Source: Trametopsis cervina (lineage: Eukaryota; Basidiomycota; Agaricomycetes; Polyporales; Irpicaceae). Taken from it: a DNA stretch of 64,000 bases. Positions 12,411 through 23,562 of this stretch are shown here, in pieces. The stretch is from assembly GCA_022385755.1 (NCBI GenBank), contig MU278355.1, positions 1,199,290 to 1,263,289 of the forward strand, given 5' to 3'. The notes beneath the pieces are model-generated. The model saw nothing but the letters and a program-made list of their open reading frames with translations, searched no databases and was not told the DNA's origin. Each line of letters starts with the position of its first letter. The first letter of the stretch is position 1. A program made the translations under genes and the position numbers.

Positions 12411-13345
12411 ATGCCTACAATCCGTCTCGCACTGTTCATTTGTGACACACCGATCCCGACGGTCCTTGCTCAGGATGGCGACTACACAGAGATATTCGGC
12501 AACCTGTGGCAGAAATCGTTCCCCAAGGACGACCCTTCCTTGAAGTATGAGATGGACTCGTTTGACGTTAGAAACAAGATGGAATATCCGGAGGATATTG
12601 ATCGCTATCAAGCCGTTGTCTACACCGGCTCTGGTCTGTTATTAGCCCGTTCTATGAGCGCTAGTTACTGACTTACGATGTACTAGCCGCATCTGCGTAC
12701 GAGAACTTGGAATGGATCAACAAACTTGTGGAATACACTGCGTATCTTGCCAAGGAGAAGCCCCACATTAAACTCATCGGTGTGTATCATCCCATACATC
12801 CAGTTCGCAACACTAAGGCGCGTGGGACAGGTATCTGCTTCGGTCATCAGATCATAGCTCGAGCTCTCGGAGAAGAATGTGTTCCAAATGGTGGGAAATG
12901 GGAAGTCGGCCCCACTACGCTTGACCTCACTGACCTAGGCAAAAAGCTGTTTGATGCCGAAACTCTAGTGCGCGACCCTTCCAATCGTCGCGTCTTGGCT
13001 TACACTCATACTTGCTGTCAGAATATTCAACAGATGCACAGAGACCATGTCCCTAAAGTACCTGCGTCCTGTCATCTGCTTGCATCAACGGCCATCTCAG
13101 GAAATCAAGGCTTCGTCCGATATGCCACGGGCACTTCCGATGCGTCTCCGAAAGACATCCAGATATTTACGGTACAAGGACATCCAGAATTCACGGAGCG
13201 TATCGTTGCCACTGTAGTAGATGCTCGCTCCGCCACCGGTGTGATTGATCCGACTACGGCGGCGGATGCGAGGAGACGTGCCCAGTGGCGCAACGATGGT
13301 GTGGATGTGATTGCGAAGGCAATATGGAAGATCCTGGGAGTTTGA
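12411..13345 (+). CDS. Class I glutamine amidotransferase-like protein
   Basis: GATase type 1 fold, the family of yeast YLR126C-like proteins that resemble the glutaminase half of GMP synthase. Such proteins hydrolyse glutamine or gamma-glutamyl substrates; the physiological substrate is unknown. Exons 12411-12633, 12687-12779, 12831-12967 and 13022-13345 give 258 residues. The nucleophile is Cys108 in GICFGHQ and the catalytic pair is His205 and Glu207 in QGHPEF. Introns 2 and 3 are 51 and 54 nt, multiples of three and free of stops, so an unspliced reading stays open; removing them restores the uninterrupted family sequence around the nucleophile elbow (IKLIGICFGHQ) and NIQQMHRDHVP. No signal peptide, so cytosolic. 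Convergent with the nucleotidyltransferase gene. Confidence 0.9.
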
Positions 13346-13538
13346 AGAACCAGCTATGAATGTGTGCACATTACGTCCGGCCATGGGTGAACGTATAACA
13401 TCGGTTCTGTATCATATTGTTGCTACTACTAGAGGGTGTAAGAATGTATGGATTAGACTGTGCGATAATATAAGTAACTCTCAAAACAAAAACTCGCCAC
13501 GCAGCTAGCGGACATCACGATTTGTTTGCCACGGCTAT

Positions 13539-15041
13539 TTATGTCAGCTTCAATCCGGAAGCCCTTTCATCAGTTCGACTAGTTTCAGTTTCGATCAATG
13601 TTTTGCCCGATCTTACCCTCTCGAGCGCGAGGCGGGACCCAGCTCGGAACTTCTTGAGCATGGCGAACCCGATTGGATAGCCTTTATCCTGGTACAACGA
13701 TGCTATAAGTATGCAAACAATGGGATTGTGTAGACGCTTACTTTATTGACTACGAATGGGTCTGCAATTATGATACTGTCCGAGCGAGCCGGATTGCCAC
13801 CATGCGAGACGGGATTAGACGATGGAAACGCAGTGCTTGCGCTGACAATGCCTCCCAACCTAATGCACACTGCGTCTACGCCGTATTGATATTCCTCAGC
13901 CCAGAACCTAGTTGATTGATTGAGTACGGGATCAATAAATGTACGAAGGTGGTGAACGAACTGCATCCATTTCTCCAGTGCCTCTTCTTTCGTCATATGT
14001 GGCTTGGAGCTTGATTGCCAGCTGGAGGGAATATGACGATGAAAACGGACGTCACATTGTTGAGTGCGCGTGCGCTTGCGGTCGGTCACCCAGAAGAAAT
14101 CGTCCTTCATTGCAGGGGGCAACGGCTCTTCCTGCAGGTTGGGTAACAAGCCCCATTTCTGCGAATACACTGTGATGAGTCCTCCGCGGGATAAGAGTGG
14201 AGAAGGAGTTCACACTTGAAATAACGCGATAGTCATGAGAGCTAGGCAGTAAGTGCTAAACCCACTCATGGCTGCACCGGCAATGCCTATCGAGGAAGCC
14301 CACATCTTGACGTCCCGTATGATGGGCTCTAAGATGGGTGATAATTCCACGTACTTTTTGATCATTTGCGAGTTCACATATCCGACGCGTTCGTTGACGC
14401 AGATGTCACAGGAAAGCTTGGTGCGCGGGTCTTCAAATGCAACTGAAGCACTGTTACTTTGTGTGCTGTTGGCTCATGCATGTCACGTACCGATCGGTAT
14501 GGGTGCGCTAGCTTGAACAGCTTGGATTCGAAATCCATCATAGCTGAGAGCTTTTGAAAGGGCACTAGACAGGCATAAGACAAGCACGAGGGGTCTCCCG
14601 AACAGGAGAAAACAGCGCACAAAACACTGTAGACCCCTGAACCAACAGTTTTTTTTGTGAATATGACGTTACGCAGAACTCGCGGGAAGACTAACTTGGT
14701 AGACGTTTGCCCAAGAGTTGGGGGGTTATGCCATTAGGGCGCTGGTCATCCTGTATACCGGGTATAGTCAGTCGACGGCTGAGTGAAGTATACTTAACCA
14801 ACATTGGCTCACTAGGATCATGAGGTCGAGATCTCCGGTTTGTTTTGTGGAGTAAACGCTACTCCCGAATACCGCCACTCGATATTGGGGCCCAAAGTGT
14901 GATATTATGGTCCGCTGTACGCGACTGACAACGCTTTCTTGCGGTGACTGCACGACCTAGACATGTGACTGTTACTGAGAGATATAACGAAAAATGTGGA
15001 ATATTACAAACGCCAGAATCCCCATAGATGCGCTCGTTCAT
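13539..15041 (-). CDS. Trf4/Cid1-type nucleotidyltransferase (non-canonical poly(A) or poly(U) polymerase)
   Basis: DNA polymerase-beta-fold enzyme that adds nucleotides to RNA 3' ends. Exons 15041-15012, 14956-14813, 14750-14696, 14636-14621, 14564-14491, 14442-14216, 14158-13742 and 13688-13539 give 370 residues. Catalytic marks: helical turn FGSS, then GDLDL (Asp52 and Asp54), and the third acid Asp119 in SCDICVN. The palm-to-central-domain link NSQMIKKYVELSP and VKMWASSIGI follow, then a PAP-associated domain ending in ADPFVVNKDKG. Exon 4 is a 16-nt microexon needed to give LPRVYSVFALSKALSYDG in frame. The first exon (10 codons) is the least certain part: without it there is no in-frame ATG because of an upstream TAG. 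Without further N-terminal sequence I cannot tell adenylyl- from uridylyltransferase activity. Confidence 0.86.
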
Positions 15042-15397
15042 TCGACGAACTTCACTCTGAATGTGTGGTCATATATGTATATAGCATCGTTTCAGTATAA
15101 CCATCCAGCTTACCTTGGGCGTTTTATCAGAAGCACGGTGGTACAGACGGGTAGGCCGCACGCACTTCACTCTAGCATATTTCAAAGCCAAGATACCATG
15201 AGAGAACGTGCCACAACTGCTGCGAAGCATTTGCACCGACGCGCAGAAAGTGCATAGGTTGCAGCGTGTAACCTTCAGTCCTTCAGTGCGTTGTCGGGCT
15301 CGGCCGGTCGGAGTGGGAAATATCTGTATGATGGGATCTGGAAGCGAATCTCAGGCTTGAAAATTCACGACCTAAGCCACAAGTACTCACGACCGTC
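15042..15397. promoter_or_regulatory. Divergent promoter between nucleotidyltransferase (-) and eIF3L (+)
   Basis: 356 bp between two divergent starts. AT-rich stretches are present but no convincing TATA box or other site. Confidence 0.4.
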
Positions 15398-17794
15398 ATG
15401 GCTCAGCAACGAAAAGCCCTTTGGGAAGCGGATTTGGATGAGGAGTTCAACGATGTCGACCTGAACCTAGCCATCGGAAGCTATGGACAAAATGGACTTT
15501 ACGATGAAGGTGCGAGACTCTTGCGATATTATGATCATATTCACGATGTACTGAATAGTCTGGTTGTGCAGCACAACCTCGGATAGATGAAGCTACGCTC
15601 ATTGCAGTCCAACAGCAAGTCGCACAGCAGGCCGCACTGGCAGCCATACCCGATCCGGTCAAACGCGTGTGTAGCAGGCAATCTGCGCAGCGAACTCAAT
15701 TAACCGTGATATCTGCAGTTCCTCGTACACTTCCACCAGGCAGTGTTGGATAATAACCTGGCAGAGATTACCGTTGCGTATGAGAGTGGATGGAATCGTT
15801 TAACCGAGAAGTTCTATGCGAAGACAGAGTGGCCAGAAGCTGAGATCATTGCGCCGCTTGTGAACGATGGTGCGTGCGATACTACATCGAAGATATACAG
15901 AAGAACACACTCTTATTGGTATCGATACTGGAACAGATCAAATATTCTTAATCCTCTACCGTGAACTCTACTATCGTCATGTCTACTCAAGAATCCAACC
16001 TGACATCGACGACCGCTTCCACTCCTATGAAAACAGCTGCGAATTGTTCAACTACCTGCTCAGTACGCCTCCGCGGTATCCTTTACTAATGAATGGTCTA
16101 AATCTACTTCTTCAATCTAGACTCAGACGGACCTGTGACATTGGAGCTCCCGGAACAATGGTTGTGGGATATCATCGACGAGTTCATCTATCAGTTCCAG
16201 TCGTTCTGCGTCTGGCGCTCCAAAGTTAAATCAAAGACGGACGAGGAGCTGATGCTTCTTATGGACGGAAGCCAAGTATGCACGCCCTATATAATGCACC
16301 ACCATCTCACCCTGACGCGTTCAGTCACAGGTCTGGAGCTCGTACAGCGTTCTCAACGTCCTCTACTCCCTTATTCAGAAGTCCAAGATCAACGAGCACA
16401 TCGCCGCCCTTCAAGAAGGCAAGAGTGCAGACGAGATTGCGTGCGCTCACTACACTTCCCCCGCGATGTCTACTGACGACGTTGAATGCCTAGTGAGATC
16501 GTCGGCGAATACGGCACCCGCCCGCTCTACCGAATGCTGGGCTACTTCAGTTTGATAGGTCTTTTGCGTGTACACAGTTTGCTCGGTGACTTCACTTTGG
16601 CCTTGAAGGTCATGGAGAGTGTTGAGCTGAACCAAAAGGTAATGTTCAGTTGGTTCACCCGAATACGTTTATTTTCTCACTATAACACAGTCACCTTTCA
16701 CACGAGTAACTGCTTGCCATGTTACCACATACTATTACGTTGGCTTCTGCTACATCATGCTGCAACGTTACCCCGACGCTATCCGTGCGTTTGTCTCGAT
16801 ACTGAACTTCATTCTTCGAATGCGCCAGTACCACACCAGGAGCTACCAGTATGACCAGGTACTTCTTCCCTGAATAACGATATTCACAGTGCTGACCGAT
16901 AGTATAGATCAACAAGACGGCCGACAGGATGTATGCTCTGTTTGCTATCTGCAATGCTCTTTCCCCCAGCCGCGTTGATGACAACATTCTCAACGTGGTA
17001 AAGGAGCGTTACGGCGAACAGTTCGCTAAAATGGCACGAGGGTAACTCAGTTATGTTTTATGCCACGGAGCTATATCTAACACACCCTATAGAGAGGAAG
17101 GACTCCCCGCGTTCGAAGAGCTTTTCCTCTATGCCTGCCCGAAATTCATCTCCGCCAACCCTCCGCCATACGAAGACCCCGAGCTACTCCAGAGTTACAT
17201 TGATGAGCCCCTCGTTGAACCCGCTCAAAGACACTTGTCTCTGTTCCTGTCTGATGTACGAGCCAAAGCGCCCGTGCCCACTCTACGGTCGTTCTTGAAG
17301 CTGTACGCTTCTCTCGACGCCAACAAACTTGCCAACTTCCTCGATTCCGACGAAGAGGAGATGGTGCAACAGCTGATGGTGATGAAACAGGCGAACAGGA
17401 GCATCAGCAGAGTGGAAAATGAAAAGGGTCTGCTCAATGGACAGATGATTTCGACGAGTGATCTGGACTTTGTGATTGACGAGGTGACTACTACCTTGAC
17501 CCATATTATGTTGACATGCACGCTGACACACGAGTATCACTACAGAACATGGTCAACATTGCCGAGTCAACCGTTGGAAGACGTTACGCGGGATGGTTCA
17601 TCAGGAACACCGAACACGCCCAACGCGTGCTTGACACCCTTCGCAACGCCCCACTCCCGATCAGCAAGGCGCCAGTTCCCGCTCAACCACAGACCCAGCC
17701 GCAGCCAAAAGATGCCTCAGCGAATGCTGCTGCCGCCAACGCGCCACGGGGCGGTCAACGTGTTGCTTGGGGAGCTACTGTAAAAGCCGCATAA
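15398..17794 (+). CDS. EIF3L: Translation initiation factor 3 subunit L
   Basis: PCI-domain subunit of the eIF3 complex on the 40S ribosome. Eleven exons: 15398-15509, 15572-15666, 15719-15869, 15937-16062, 16121-16275, 16331-16440, 16494-16638, 16691-16858, 16908-17041, 17093-17483 and 17546-17794. They give 611 residues, in the size range of the family (human 564). Strong marks are [82 protein letters not shown], and the PCI region ending in [19 protein letters not shown]. The C-terminal 40 residues are Pro/Gln/Ala-rich and probably disordered. A housekeeping gene with one of the highest intron counts in the window. Ends 264 bp from the convergent beta-glucosidase. Confidence 0.96.
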
Positions 17795-18058
17795 CTGTAG
17801 CGATAGTCGTATATATTGTGTAGCTGGCGTATCGTGTATTGTAGATTTCGTCTAGGTTGTACGCTGATGTGCTGACGGAAATGCTGAACACAAAGGGTAT
17901 GATCATTCTCGGATTCACAACATAGGTCTGATATCGGTTCTCGCTGCAGGACCATGGTCAGGCGCGGTATATGAGTTCCACAAATCATAGAAATCCCGAT
18001 TTCTTTGCGGTATAGTAGTAGTACAATACATCATTTCTGTTTAATACGGCCCGCGCCC

Positions 18059-21000
18059 TTACACGCCGTTCCACTCGAAGCCCTTCTTCAGCACCAACTT
18101 CGTCGCCAACGTGAGGTCTTTCGGTGCGCTGCTCGGGCCGACACGCACAAGGTACTCGCCGCGCTCGACAACCCATGCCTTGATGCGCTCCTCCCAGTAG
18201 GAGACAGCGTACTTGTCGAGCTCGAGTGTCACCAGCTGGCTCTTCCCAGGTGCCAGATCCTTGACTTTTGCGAACGCCTTGAGCTGGAGCGGTGGGTGTG
18301 TGAGCTCGGAGGTGGTCGGGAGCGTGACGTAGACCTGGACGGTCTCTGAGCCCGCGACGGACCCTGTGTTGGTGATTTTGACAGAGGCGTTGATGGAGAT
18401 GTCGCCAGCGGAGTAGGTAGGCTCAGAGAGGGAGAGGTCTGAGTATTCGAAGGTGGTGTAAGAGAGACCTTGACTGTAGCAGAGGTTAGCGGGGCCCAAC
18501 ATATTTATGACTGGGTAGGCACATACCCGAAGTGGAAAGTCGGCTCGATGTCTCGGTGGTGGAAGTGCTTGTAACCCTGCGATGCGTTGTATAAGAAACA
18601 ATTTCAATCAAAAGAGGGGAGCTACTTACGACAAACAGGTCCTCGGCGTACCGCACCTCGCCATGTTCATGGTGGAAATGGCCGTGGCTCGGCACATCCT
18701 CAAGTCTCTTCGGGAAGGTCAAGCTCAGCTTGCCGCTGGGGTTGACCTTACCAGTGAGGACATCTCCAATGGCCTCACCAGTAGCGTTACCCAAGTACCA
18801 GCTGTGCACGAGCGCGGGTACATCATCAGCCCACGGCAAGGTGATGCTCGAACCGCTCTGTGTCACGACAACGGTCTTGGGGTTGGCAGCGAGCAGCTTG
18901 GAGATAAGCTCGTCTGTCCGGCCAGGGAGTGCAAGAGTGGTACGGTCGTAGCCCTCCGTCTCCCAGTCGGCGTTGAGTCCGACGACAGCAACCACGACGT
19001 CAGCCTCCGTAGCGAGCTGCACCGCAGAGGACATCAGGTCCTCGGCGTCTTGAACTTCAGCACCACCGAGGCGAATACCCGGGTTGGAGTCCATAATAGC
19101 CTCGACAGGGTCCTCGTCAGCGGGTGCGCGGACGTTGCAGTACTCGACGTGAATCTTGTGGGAAACGCCCGCTTTGAGCTCGAACGTGCCCTTCTCCTCG
19201 ACTGAGCCAGAGTTGAAGAAGTAGTCGCCACGCTTTTGTTTCGTCCAGTTGTCGATGACGAGCTTGTCGTCTACAAATAGCTTTTAAAAGGTAAAGAAAA
19301 GAGTTCAACAGAAAATCGCAGCGATAAAGGGAGCCAGACATACTTTTGCACGACCTGCAGAGATCAGGCCAAACTCGAAGAGAGTGTCCTTCTCCCTGGG
19401 CTTGAAGAGACCCTTGAGCCTTAGTGTCCAGCGCTTCGTGATTCCTGCGGGGTACGATGTGCTATATCGAGTGTTAGATGATCAATAGGCTGTCAATTGA
19501 AGCTTATTGTCTTGTTTACCTGATGAACATGCGTGTCTCATCCATGAACTGGACCTTGACTGGCTCTCCGACGGGGGTCATACTGTCGTCGTTCTCGTGG
19601 GCGAACCATTCACCAATCCAGCCAGTTTTGCCGTCCTCGGTGAGGAGGTCGTATTCCAAAGTCGGCAAGGTCATGTAGGCTGTCGAATAAAATAAGCTTC
19701 GCGTGAGCATGACAATGATGAAACTTGGACATACCCCTGGCTCCCTCGGAATATGTGATCTCTACGTTCGGGTCGTTCTCCTTCAGCGCCTGGACAATAC
19801 CCTCGTAGGGGCTGACAAAGTAGCTGGGTTTGAGACTGGCAGAGCCTCCACCGCTGAGGACAGTAGCTTTAGCATTGCCTCCAACGATGGCAACTTTCTT
19901 GAGGCCTTGTTCCTATCCGAGATTCCGCATCAAGAACCGAAACGGATAGGCGGGATATGATATGACAAACCTTGGGCTTAAGGGGCAGAAGGCTGTTGGT
20001 GTTCTTCAACAGAACGATGGACTGGGATGCAAGACTCCTCATTAATGCCTTATCTTCATCAGACTCTCGGGTGAGTTCTGAGCCATCACCGTCGAGCACC
20101 TACAAGCCTAATCAGGAAATCTGTCCATCATGCTCAACTCAGGACTTACCTCGGGAGCAGCCTCAGCACACTTCTTTGTGAGCTCCAGGACCTTCCTGGC
20201 GCGCTCCTTCACGGTACGCGTAGTTATCTTTCGGCTCTGAATTCTAAAGAAGCAACTATTGAGCCGAAAGTTGGATTTAGTTATGCCGACACTTACGAGC
20301 GATTCATGAGATCAAGGGTTCTCCACTTGTTCGTCCCCGGCATCTCGAGGTCGAGTCCGGCGTTGATAGCGTGATCGATAGAGTATACACCAAACCAATC
20401 GCTCATTACCAGAGCATCGCTACCCCACTCCTTACGGAGAATATCTCGGATGATGAGCGGGTTCTCAGACACATGGGTGCCGTTGACCCGGTTGTATGCG
20501 GTCATGAACGACCAAGGTTGAGCATACTTTTGCGCCAGCATGAACGGCATAAGGTAGATCTCTCGCAGCGCACGCTGCGACATGATTGAATCGTAGCCCA
20601 TACGGTCGTTCTCCTTATCGTTGCCCACAAAGTGCTTGATGGCAGTAGCAATACCGCCGGCTTGAACACCCTTGACGTACGCGGCGGCGATCATGCCTGA
20701 CAGGTAGGGATCCTCGGAGAATGACTCGAAGGAGCGGCCGCCGAGCGGGTTGCGCTGGATGTTGCATGTGGGTGCGAGGAGAATGGACGCAGACTTGATC
20801 TTGCACTCTTCAGCAAGTAGCTTGCGACCCACAGTCTCGATCAATTCGGGGTCGAAGGTTGCGCCAAGAGCAGTCGCAGAGGGGAGACACTTCGCAGGAG
20901 TGCCCATGAAGAAATGGTTGCCTCTGACACCTTAAGCGATGGATGAGCGTTTGCATTGCAGTATAAGAGTAGAGAATTACATACCATTGGGACCATCGCT

Positions 21001-21144
21001 GACCTTGAGGGGTGGGACGCCGAGACGCGGGACACCGTGAGTGTGCCAGAAGCCCACACCAGCGGTAAGCAAGATAGCCTCGTCGGTGGTAAGGTTTTCG
21101 ACAACCTCATCTATATCAGCATTCTTGAAATCGGAGGGCGCCAT
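18059..21144 (-). CDS. GH3 beta-glucosidase with inserted PA14 domain, intracellular
   Basis: Retaining beta-glucosidase releasing glucose from cellobiose and related glucosides. Exons 21144-20985, 20930-20297, 20243-20150, 20099-19971, 19912-19735, 19679-19520, 19461-19344, 19280-18630, 18576-18527 and 18473-18059 give 862 residues. Order: GH3 N-domain with [10 protein letters not shown] and the nucleophile Asp (about residue 231) in VMSDWFG; start of the GH3 C-domain ([25 protein letters not shown]); a PA14 insertion from about 400 to 560 ([32 protein letters not shown]); the rest of the C-domain ([18 protein letters not shown]); and a C-terminal fibronectin-III-like domain. The start [12 protein letters not shown] has no signal peptide, so the enzyme is likely cytosolic, acting on imported oligosaccharides. 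A TATATAA box lies about 100 bp upstream. Confidence 0.95.
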
Positions 21145-21240
21145 GGCGTTATTGAGGGGTTCAAGTTACAAAAACGCCTGTGTGAGGGGATGACCGTCCG
21201 GGGCGATGAAAGAAAACGGCTTCATTTCGAACCAGGGTGC

Positions 21241-21247
21241 TTATATA
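21241..21247 (-). promoter_or_regulatory. TATA box of the GH3 beta-glucosidase gene
   Basis: TATATAA on the minus strand, 97 bp upstream of the start codon, a spacing that fits a short 5' UTR. Confidence 0.55.
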
Positions 21248-22199
21248 GGGATACGCATGCAGAACGATGAGACGAAGAGGCTGGAGGCAGCTGAGGGCAA
21301 ACGAGTTCCGACTTATCCGAGGTTTATCCGAATGACCCTCGGTGCCCGGCAGCCTGATGCGACTCCGTTGCCCCGCATTCAAGGACGGGGGAATCGAGAT
21401 CTCGCACTAAAATTTGACCATTATCGATGCCCCAGGGGGTCTCGACTGCGTCCGTGTGGAGGATTTGTGGGGAACGCAGCACAGATGCAATTGTGCCTAA
21501 AGTCGGCATGAGTGAATGAGCGACAAGTTGCAAAGCAGCGGACCAGAAGATGAACTCTGCTACAAAACAGTACGAAGGACAATCGCTAGCCATCAGCACC
21601 CCATACGTAGAAGAAGTGCACAGCTATATCACATTACGAAGTTGGAATGCGGCGAGATGTCACAGGCACCGCGGCATGGGCGGAGACAAATACGTTCGAT
21701 AGCGTAGTGTCGTGAGAAGGAGAAGGGTGGATGGGCGACATATGGAACAGCTCGACATATATGCATAAACACATACCTTCAACCGGTCCTAGGATCCCAA
21801 GGCTAAGAAAATCTCAGCCTGATAGTGCGCATGGTACCGGTGTCCCGTGAGTGCAGTAGCTCCTACCGCCAATGTCACACCTGTCGATAATGATCATATG
21901 ACTTGTGTGGGTGGATGTGTATGTATAAGCGTTTGTCTGCTTACCGCCGCGCAAGCAGCTTTGAGGTGGTGGGCCAAAGGCGGACAAGAAAGAGAGAGGT
22001 GATGAGATGACAAGGGTGTGACGAGACGCGTCGTGTCACGCTAAACTACAGCGATGTGACAAACGTGCTTCGTTACAGAAGTCACGCGCCGTGCGTTGTC
22101 GTCCTTACTACTCACTGCGGGGTATCTGACTCTTTGCTGTTATATTATCATAGCGAAAAAATAACCGGAATACACCACAGAGAAGAGAGCTGGATGATC
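21248..22199. other. Intergenic region upstream of the beta-glucosidase and downstream of the dehydrogenase
   Basis: About 0.95 kb with no credible coding frame on either strand, no tRNA-like B box and no repeat that I can see. It presumably contains the beta-glucosidase promoter. Confidence 0.4.
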
Positions 22200-23194
22200 T
22201 CACCCACGTTTCCTGAACATGAGCCAAAGCAGGTTGATCACCCATGTCGTTGGCAGCCATGCAAACACCTTCCACACAAACGAGTATCCCCCCATGGCCA
22301 TCACTCGAGGCGGAGACCGAGACAAGCTAGCCGAAACGACCATTTTCGCCATCTTGTGCGACGGCATGCCGTTACTCTCCTGGCTGATAGAGACTCGCCT
22401 GAGAATTGTGTTGGTCCAGGGCTTGTACAAACTGGACTCTGGCATGGCGATGCCACGATCAAGCTGGTTCGCTGCGATGTTCGACTTGATTGCTCCTGGG
22501 GCTACGAGGACAACCGTGATATTGAACGGCTTGCATTCTTGGTACATCACTTCCGTCAACCGATGTACGGCTCCCTTAGAGGATGCATAGACACCGCCCC
22601 ACGCTACACCGCTGCAGACACAAATATTCAGTACGTAGTATCGTTTCTCTCCAGACACGTACAGGTCGCCCGTGATGGACCCAATGTTCACGATAGTGCC
22701 GCTTTTCTGCGCCGCCATGTGAGGGAATACGGCTTGGAAGGTGCGCATCAATGCGAAACAGTTAACATCAAACACCTCCTTCATTCTCTCCAGAGGAACA
22801 TCAGCAAGAGCTCCTTCACAGGCCGCTGTGTTGAGTAAAAGACGTTGATACTCAGAAGCAATACGTGCTGACCTGTCGCCGCCAGTCCGGCGTTGTTCAC
22901 CAACACGTCAATCCGTCCTGCCTCCTCGAGGATGCTCCGCACAACTACTTTCACTTGTTCATCGCTCTGTACGTCCAAGGTCTTCTTCATGATGTTTGGA
23001 TGTTGAAGCGTGTCTATCGCTTCCAGTCGGCGCGCAGTCGCATAGACTTTGCATCCCCTCTCTGCGTATTCCTCACAGCTGCAGATGGGTCATATATGAC
23101 ATTCCAGGCTGACAGGCAGGAAGACTTACAGAGAATAGCCGATCCCGCCCTTCGAGCAGCCAGTTATCAGGACCACCTTCTGCCTAGCTGACAT
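22200..23194 (-). CDS. Short-chain dehydrogenase/reductase, AYR1-like
   Basis: NADP(H)-dependent classical SDR, closest in pattern to fungal AYR1-type enzymes (1-acyl-dihydroxyacetone-phosphate reductases of the ER/lipid droplet). Exons 23194-23130, 23078-22873, 22825-22663 and 22611-22200 give 281 residues. Marks: nucleotide-binding TGCSKGGIG near residue 13, NNAG in the central strand, the catalytic GSITGDL serine, and YASSK (about Tyr153 and Lys157), then APGAIKSNIA. Intron 3 (51 nt) is a stop-free multiple of three, so an unspliced reading would insert 17 residues between catalytic Ser and Tyr. The C-terminus has a hydrophobic segment (VFAWLPTTWVINLLWLMF) followed by RKRG, consistent with a membrane anchor. 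The AYR1 assignment is from motif pattern only; other lipid or steroid substrates are possible. Confidence 0.9.
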
Positions 23195-23562
23195 GGATGT
23201 TGGTATAGGGTAGACGGTGGGGTCATAATGCCCATTTGGCAACTGTGCTGCCTACGAGAGTTCAATCACACGGGGTCCTGCGAATCTCGGCCGGTCACTT
23301 CTGTGCGTTGCATCAGCTCTGCAGCGCTAACTCTAAAGATACAATTGGGCCATTCACTCAAGTAGTGGAAGGTGTGAGCGAGGTATGTGCTGAACATCGC
23401 TTTATGACCTGAATCTCGAGGGCAAGGAGGAACTGTTCGAGTATATTGCATAATTGTCGAACACGAGTATACTGTAGACAACACGGACCAAAGTCTACGT
23501 GGCACAGTGCCAGCGAGCTAGCCCACTCCCGAATGTCCAGGATGGCTCTTATGCGATCGCTC
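23195..23562. other. Intergenic between dehydrogenase and Zn2Cys6 regulator
   Basis: 368 bp between same-strand genes. No coding or repeat signal seen; presumably the dehydrogenase promoter and the regulator's 3' end. Confidence 0.35.
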
